Assembly: GCA_023374025.1 (NCBI GenBank)
Contig: SIJG01000084.1
Span: forward strand, 303,159 to 367,158
Origin: Heterodera schachtii
Lineage: Eukaryota; Nematoda; Chromadorea; Rhabditida; Heteroderidae
Direction of reading: 5' to 3'
Length of the DNA: 64,000 nt
The notes below the pieces were generated by a model that was not told the origin of the DNA, did not search any database, and was given only the letters and a program-made list of their open reading frames with translations. Shown here in pieces: positions 58,383 through 64,000 of this stretch. Numbering within the stretch: the stretch's first letter is position 1; every line of letters begins with the position of its first letter. A program made the translations under genes and the position numbers.

Positions 58383-61300
58383 ATGGCAAAACGGAAGGCG
58401 AGTTCGATGCTGTTGTCATCGTCAAGTGAAAGTGCCGGCGTTTCCGAACAAAACGAAAGCGGTGCGATAAATTTAAAATTATTTCTCTTAAATATCGGGT
58501 CGGGTTTCGGGTCGAGAAAAATGTCGGGTTTCGGGTCAATTGACAAATTTTTATAATATGTTCAAAATCGATATGAATTTTTTTACCGAATGAAAAATCA
58601 ATAAAAATTTTCTGAGTCGTGCTTTTTCAATGTAAATTTCTCGAACAAGAGGTCTGGCGGTGCCGATAGGCGCCGTCGGGAAAAATTTGAAAATTTGAAT
58701 GAAATTTGGTAACGGAATTTCACCAAAAATTGCCAAATTTTTGCGCTTTGAAAAATGCTTTTATTTCCAAAAAACTTTTGGTGAACCGAGGGCCGGCGGT
58801 GCCGATAGGCGCCGCCGGGAAAAATTTTATAATTTATAATACAATTTATTTACAGATTTTGTCAAAGAATAACTAAATCTTTGATTAAATTTGCTGTTTT
58901 AGGCTGTTTAAAAAAGAAAAACTAATAATTTTTAAGTTGAAATATTTTTTATTAATTTAATTTCAATTGAAATAATGTAAAGAAAATATAAAAAATATTC
59001 TATCCCAGTGGGGAATTGAACCCGAGAGAAAAATTAAGAAAGGGAGAAGGTATAGACACTAGACCACACAACTATAAGAACGAATGCTTTAAATGTAGAA
59101 ATAATAATTTAATTTTTTTCTCAAAAAGTTCTCCTTCTCCATCAATTACCTTATCTACCTAATTTTCACCAAACCCCCTTTCTTACCAATGCTTATTTCG
59201 ACCCGAAATCCGACCAAAATCGTCGGGTTTCGGGTCGAGAAAAATGTCAGGTTTCAGGTATCGGGTTTCGGGTAACCCGCGGCAACCCTGATGAGTATGG
59301 GTCAGTCTAGCAGAATTAATAATTAGATCACCTAATTTGAAAAAAATGGAAATTGTTCCGAAATGAGAATAAATCATCAATGAACTTTCATTTAGAACAT
59401 GACAATAATATTTCAGCAGGGGATAATGACAGTGGCCAAAATGAGGTGATTTTTGTGCCTTCTTCTGCTGATGATCAGCAGCACAAGCAGCAGCAAAACG
59501 TAAGTGAAGTTGTACTGTACTTACTGTACATGGATGGTGAATCATACTGTATGTTAGAATAATGCTGAGATTATAAGATAATTTGAAATGCAATTTATTG
59601 TAACGGTTTATCGTATATTTTTTTTTTATTAATTTAATATATCATTTTTGGTCTTATCTCTACTGTATTCAATTTTTTTAACACTTCATTGCACCATTTT
59701 GAAGTGCAATTCTAATTTAACTTTCAAGAAATTATGCTAAATCGTTTTCGACTTTGAAATTATTTTGCATTTTAATTTAATTTTATTTTTTACAATAAAT
59801 TCATATTTATTCATTTGTAAATAATCTTTTGAATGATTTTTTTAATTCCTCGTTATTACAAATTTCCTGTACGGATCCATTTTTTGCATTTCTTAGTTGG
59901 ACAAAGTTTAAAAAAGCTATTGAAACCCTTATGAATAATGAATTTAAAAATAATTATTATTTTACAGAAATTGGTGGAAAAATGTGCCAAAATGGAAGCG
60001 GAAATGAATGTGACCAAATTGGAGCTTGAAAATGTTAGCTTTAATTTTACTAATTTAATTACATTTATTAAAAATTAAAAAATATTTCAGAGGACACTTA
60101 AGGCCGAGTTGAAGCAAAGAGAATTGATGGATGAACTAAAAGCGTTGCAGGCGAAGGTTGCCAAAATGGAAGAACAAAAGCCAAACTACGGTAAGTCTTA
60201 GACGAGGAATCAGCTACAAAAATATGGTAGGAAAACCCGAGATAAAACAAAATAAATGTATACGGTAAGGGTTCGGACCAGCAGAGGTAGCAGAAAATAT
60301 TTTTTTTAAATAATATCACACAAAAAAATATTTAAATACTTCAGTTTTAACATGTTTTTAATTAAAACATAAACAATCTATTTTCTCTTAAAAAATCCAA
60401 TTCCAAGCCTAATAACACCGCCAGCGGAAAGAATTTTCCAAAATGCAGAAAAAATATTTAATCATTTGCCACTTTTAATTTTACATTTATTTTGATTTAT
60501 AATCTAAATTTGGACAAAAGAAATGTATCAAAATTAAAATTACTTCGGAACAAATCCCAAGCAAAATGATTGGTCATTTCACTTTTTCAGTTTCTTTGGA
60601 GCAATTTGAGTCGATTTTGGGCCGAATCGGAGAATTGGAAAATCATAAAAAGCACCAAAGAGAGAAGCAGCAGCAGCAGGAAGAAGACGATGAAGAAGAA
60701 GAAGAAGAAGGGACAGCAACTTCAACCAGTGAATTGGAAATAATTATTTAATATATTAATTAAAATTTAATCTAAAAATATGAATGCTAATTCAATAACG
60801 GAGAGGGGGGCGGTGCACCCCAAAACACAGCCGCCGAAACACAGTCGAGACATAATATAGCCGGGAAAAAATTTACAAAAAATCCAGAGATTTTTTTGAA
60901 AATTTTTTTTGAAAAAATCTTACTAATTCAACATTAAATTTTGAAAAATCGCTGGAAAATTTTTTAAAATTTTTTCCCGGCTATGTATGTCTCGATTGTG
61001 TTTCGGCGGCTGTGTTTTGTCCTGTTCCGATAAGGGGGGGGGGGTAGAAAAATAAAGAGATGGACGAAAGAATGTAGTAAATAATAGAAAATATTAGAGA
61101 ACAGACAGACAGAGAAGTGACGAGAGACTGACTTAGAACAGTGCCAAAATATTTTTTATTTTAAAATTTTACATTTGAATTTTTTTTTTGCATGGTTCAC
61201 AGGCCAACGCCGCTTTTTCCGACCGCGCGCCAGCACCACTCAGCAGACGGAATTTAGTGCCAAACTTAGCGAATTTGAAAAAAAGCAAACGGCAAAATTC

Positions 61301-64000
61301 AAGGCACACTTGACCAAAATTGAAAAGGTGAATTATCATCATCATTAAAGCATGTTGTTTAATTTGGCAACCCATTTCTTAAAAGCTACAAAATTTGCTC
61401 CTTTTTTTGACAAAATTTAATTACTAATTGGTCACATTCATTCGAAACTTTGACTTAAAGAAAATAATAATGACAAATTTTAAGCAAAAATGTTTCTGGT
61501 AATAATTAAGGATAAAAAAAAATATTCATAAATTTTAAATTGAAATGATTTTAAAATATTCTATTTAAGCAAAAAAAAAAGTTTTGTTTTTCTAATTATT
61601 TACGACGAGTTAATGAAACAATTTTACTTAATTTGTACACAAATTAAGCAACATTTGGATTTGATCACTCCCATCAAAGCAAAAGTCGCCGCGTTGGAGG
61701 AACGACAAAAAAACATTGGCACTTTTAATGCCGCTTTGAGGGAGCAAATGGGAAATGGTAAAAGAGTTAAATATGTTTAAAATATTAAATTACATTTTAA
61801 ATTTGAATTTTAAATTGAAATTAGTGAACTGGGATGGAATCGAATTTCCCAGTTTCTGAGTTGAGTTTTTGATGAAAATTCAGTAAAACACAAGGATTTA
61901 GAATATTAAAAAAGCTGTTCAAATTGTCTACGTTTCCTCTTCCCCCCCCCCCCTTTTTAGCTTTATGAAAAACATTAAATAAATATTTACTTTTTTTTGT
62001 TGGTGAAAACTTGCATTTTAAAAGTTATAAAAATGGGGAAAAAATTGTTTTCAGAAAATTTTAATACTAAAAATACTTCTTTTTAAAGTACTAGAAAATA
62101 CCTCTAAGAAATTTAATAAAAAATTTTGGGTTTTTTATTCGCGGGGACATGGAGAATGGAAAACGAGCTGCTCCCTCGAAAAGAGTGCTAGGTCGTTTCG
62201 TAAATCCGCCATTTTAGCGAATTTTTCGACAAAACATGGCATAACTTTGCATAAATGCAACAAATTTTACATTCTTGGTACCATTCGATAGCAAAGCTTT
62301 TTCTCTATTAGCCTGCAAAAATTTAAAAATTTTGGTTAACTTTAAAAAAAAATTATATGAAAATAAGTACTATTTCTGCCATAACTTATATTAAAATTAA
62401 TAATTTTGTTTGAAATTTTGCAGGCTTATAGAGAAAAAGCTTAGCTATTGCATGTTACGAAGAATATAAAATTTGGTTGCTTTTAAGCAAAGTTATGCCT
62501 TGTTTTGTCAAAAAATTCGCTAAAATGGCGGATTTTACGAAACGTCCAACACGCTCGAAAAGCACCTATGCTCTGCTCTGTTTTAATATGTAATTTAATT
62601 GTTATTTCAGAACTCTTAAAAACTGTCCATCCAAATTTACGTGTCAACATTGCTGAAGTTTAAACAAATTTTTATTGAATAATATTGAAAATTAATTAAA
62701 TTTGAAGGAATTATTAAATGCGCAAGAAAAAAATTGTTGGGATCTGCGCTTCTGTAACAATAATCTCAAAATTATTGATGCTAAACAGTTGCTAATCCAG
62801 CACAAAGGCGCAGAAAAGGGTAAAAAAATTTAAGAATATTTTTTAGTTTTTTATCGGGTAGTAAGGACCGAGAATTTTGGGAAAATTCAGGACCGAAAAA
62901 ATCCAAATTAAAAAAAAATATTATTAAAAATTATTTTCTTTTCTTTCAAAAAAGCAAAAGTAAAATTAAAAATTGCACAAAAATTTAAATTCAATCAAAA
63001 TTTTCAAAATCAGAGAGAAATTTTTCATTTTGATTCTTTTTCTATTTCATTAAATTTTTTTTGAAATTTTACACAACCGAATGACAGAGACCAAGCCTTT
63101 TAACTGGGTGGTTGACAAAATTTGATGGCTAAATTTACGAAACATTAATGCGCTAATGTTTCCTAATTTTCACTTTTTTTTCGCGATGTCTCAGGTTCCT
63201 GCACTGTTTACGCACAAAATGCAATTCCGGTGAACATTGATTCGGGCATTTTTTACTTCGAGATAAAGATCGTAAATGTGGAGAGGTAATTAAGCCAAAA
63301 AAAAAATTCTAATTTGCCCTCTGAAAATTCGTCATGGTACATTGTTTTCAAAAAATAACATATTGTGGCATAACCTAAGTTGAAGGGACAAAATTGAGCT
63401 GGGAGTTGGTTATGAGGTCATTAATTCAGTGTATTGAAACTTTTCAAAAAATGTCAAAAATTGTTGAAATTAGTAACAAAAAAAGTTAAAAATATTGCAA
63501 TGGAAATTAAATTTTTATTTTCCACCAATTCACAAATGCAAATTTGAAAATGATTCTATTACCGACACATACATTAAAAAAGGGGGGGGGGTCAACCAAA
63601 ATTTTTGCGAAATGGTCTGACCGCTTTTTTTGCGGCCGCTTTTTCCAAAAATGGGCAATATGGGGGCCGGCGGTGCCGATAGGCGCCGCCGGGGGAAAAT
63701 TTTTAATGAATTTTGTTAAGAAAATAGCCAAATTTTCAGAATTTTCCCCTTCACCGGCGACCCTCCCCCCCCCCCCCCTCTTTTTCACCCCCCCCCCCCC
63801 CCCCCCCCCTCTATGCAAATGGTCCCACATTTTGGGCCCTTTGCGGGCAAAATGGGGCGGGGGGGTCTCGACCTCCCCTTTTTTTTTGTATGTACCGACA
63901 CTTATCAGTGACGCATTTTTCGGGGTCCAAAATTTAATTGTTCGTTTAGTCTTGTCACAGTTGGGCTTGGCACCAAATCAATGCCATTGCGGGGAATGCC
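58383..64000 (+). CDS. Coiled-coil/SPRY protein, copy 2 (3' end outside the window)
   Basis: Eleven exons seen: 58383-58461, 59420-59499, 59968-60033, 60091-60190, 60591-60728, 61203-61327, 61649-61757, 62611-62657, 62708-62819, 63195-63285 and 63950 onward. All are in phase, and lengths match copy 1 except in exons 5 and 9, where copy 1 is shifted. The order is MAKRKASSMLLSSSSESAG, a Gln/His-rich linker, coiled coil, an acidic Glu run (DDEEEEEEGTATSTS), a basic Arg patch, a second coiled coil, then the SPRY start (KNCWDLRFCNNNLKIIDA, GIFYFEIKIVNVER). There is no signal peptide, so it is likely nuclear or cytoplasmic. The SPRY core and any second SPRY lie beyond the window. Intron 1 is filled with transposon relics, two GC hairpins and a tRNA-derived sequence. 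Confidence 0.8.
58490..59292. mobile_element. Composite of cgggtttcgggt elements in SPRY gene 2 intron 1
   Basis: The two ends (58497-58545 and 59200-59292) hold inverted 'gggtttcgggtcgagaaaaatgtc' oligomers, and the right end is GGCAACCCTG, like the hAT element at 34978. The left terminal repeat is missing. Two GC hairpins (58653 and 58790) lie inside. Confidence 0.6.
59000..59082 (-). repeat. tRNA-derived sequence (SINE-like), copy 2
   Basis: On the minus strand, TGTGGTCTAGTG (A-box-like) and GGGTTCAATTCCCC (B box). No paired acceptor stem. Confidence 0.55.
60821..61019. mobile_element. Palindromic MITE (199 bp) in SPRY gene 2 intron 5
   Basis: CAAAACACAGCCGCCGAAAC at the left is mirrored as TTTCGGCGGCTGTGTTTTG at the right, with arms of about 60 bp. 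The same intron of copy 1 (about 50050-50100) lacks it, so it inserted after the duplication or was lost from copy 1. Confidence 0.8.
62195..62570. mobile_element. Palindromic MITE in SPRY gene 2 intron 7
   Basis: Arms of about 150 bp: 'cgtttcgtaaatccgccattttagcga' at about 62203 is mirrored at about 62515-62545, and 'accattcgatagcaaagctttttctcta' is mirrored at about 62430-62460. Confidence 0.75.
63664..63693. repeat. Dispersed GC hairpin repeat, best-preserved copy
   Basis: GGCCGGCGGTGCCGATAGGC followed by GCCGCCGGGG. The stem CCGGCGGTGCC / GGCGCCGCCGG closes on GATA. It lies beside C-runs at 63767-63809 in intron 10 of SPRY gene 2. Confidence 0.85.

Noticed and set aside
58990..59085. Possible functional tRNA gene
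   Set aside because: A- and B-box-like sequences are present but no pairing acceptor stem.
59183..59593. 136-codon minus-strand frame
   Set aside because: Antisense to exon 2 of SPRY gene 2 and to a hAT-type repeat.
63507..63830. 107-codon minus-strand frame
   Set aside because: Made of C/G-runs and a dispersed GC hairpin.

Overview
This is AT-rich nuclear DNA of a nematode. The genes are split into many small exons by short introns with GT...AG ends and TTTCAG-like acceptors, and almost every longer intron or spacer is filled with small transposons. A BTB-protein family, tandem Srx-like chemoreceptors, a glutaminase with ankyrin repeats, and coiled-coil plus SPRY proteins resembling the RBP/SPRYSEC families together suggest a tylenchid plant-parasitic nematode, perhaps a cyst nematode. 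The species is inferred, not proven. I built the gene models by hand by matching splice sites and reading phase. I found no bacterial-style operons, CRISPR arrays, rRNA or convincing tRNA genes.

Layout. 1-12 kb: a minus-strand BTB gene (2626-4918, 7 exons, 295 aa), a truncated second copy (8246-8797) cut by a long-TIR transposon, and a minus-strand gene for a small single-pass membrane protein (10174-11271, 3 exons, 104 aa). 12.8-21.1 kb: a tandem duplication carrying two intact 8-exon seven-transmembrane receptors of 439 aa each; the second has Gln in place of the Arg at the end of TM3. 24.2-33.2 kb: a glutaminase whose exons can be followed in phase into a Ser-, Gln/Asn- and His-rich tail. 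34.9-45.4 kb: an unrecognised family of secreted proteins, with two apparently intact multi-exon genes (35514-39764 and 40477-42170) and several broken copies, one split by a hAT element and another by both an LTR element and a hAT element. 48.0-64 kb: two tandem coiled-coil/SPRY genes. The first carries two apparent frameshifts and encodes two SPRY domains in a row; the second keeps its reading frame and runs off the window end. A fragment of the secreted family lies between them.

Mobile DNA. One 2.1 kb LTR element has LTRs that look identical and a perfect 5-bp target duplication; its coding region is internally deleted and its leader holds seven palindromes. I see five hAT-like insertions with 8-bp target duplications, two Mutator-like MITEs with 9-bp duplications, several long palindromic MITEs, two tRNA-derived sequences, and at least 16 copies of a short GC-rich hairpin (core GCGCCTATCGGCACCGCC) dispersed through AT-rich flanks.

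The most promising undescribed item is the secreted family at 34.9-56.4 kb, a candidate effector family interleaved with SPRY genes. Next are the glutaminase tail, the palindromic LTR-element leader and the dispersed GC hairpin.
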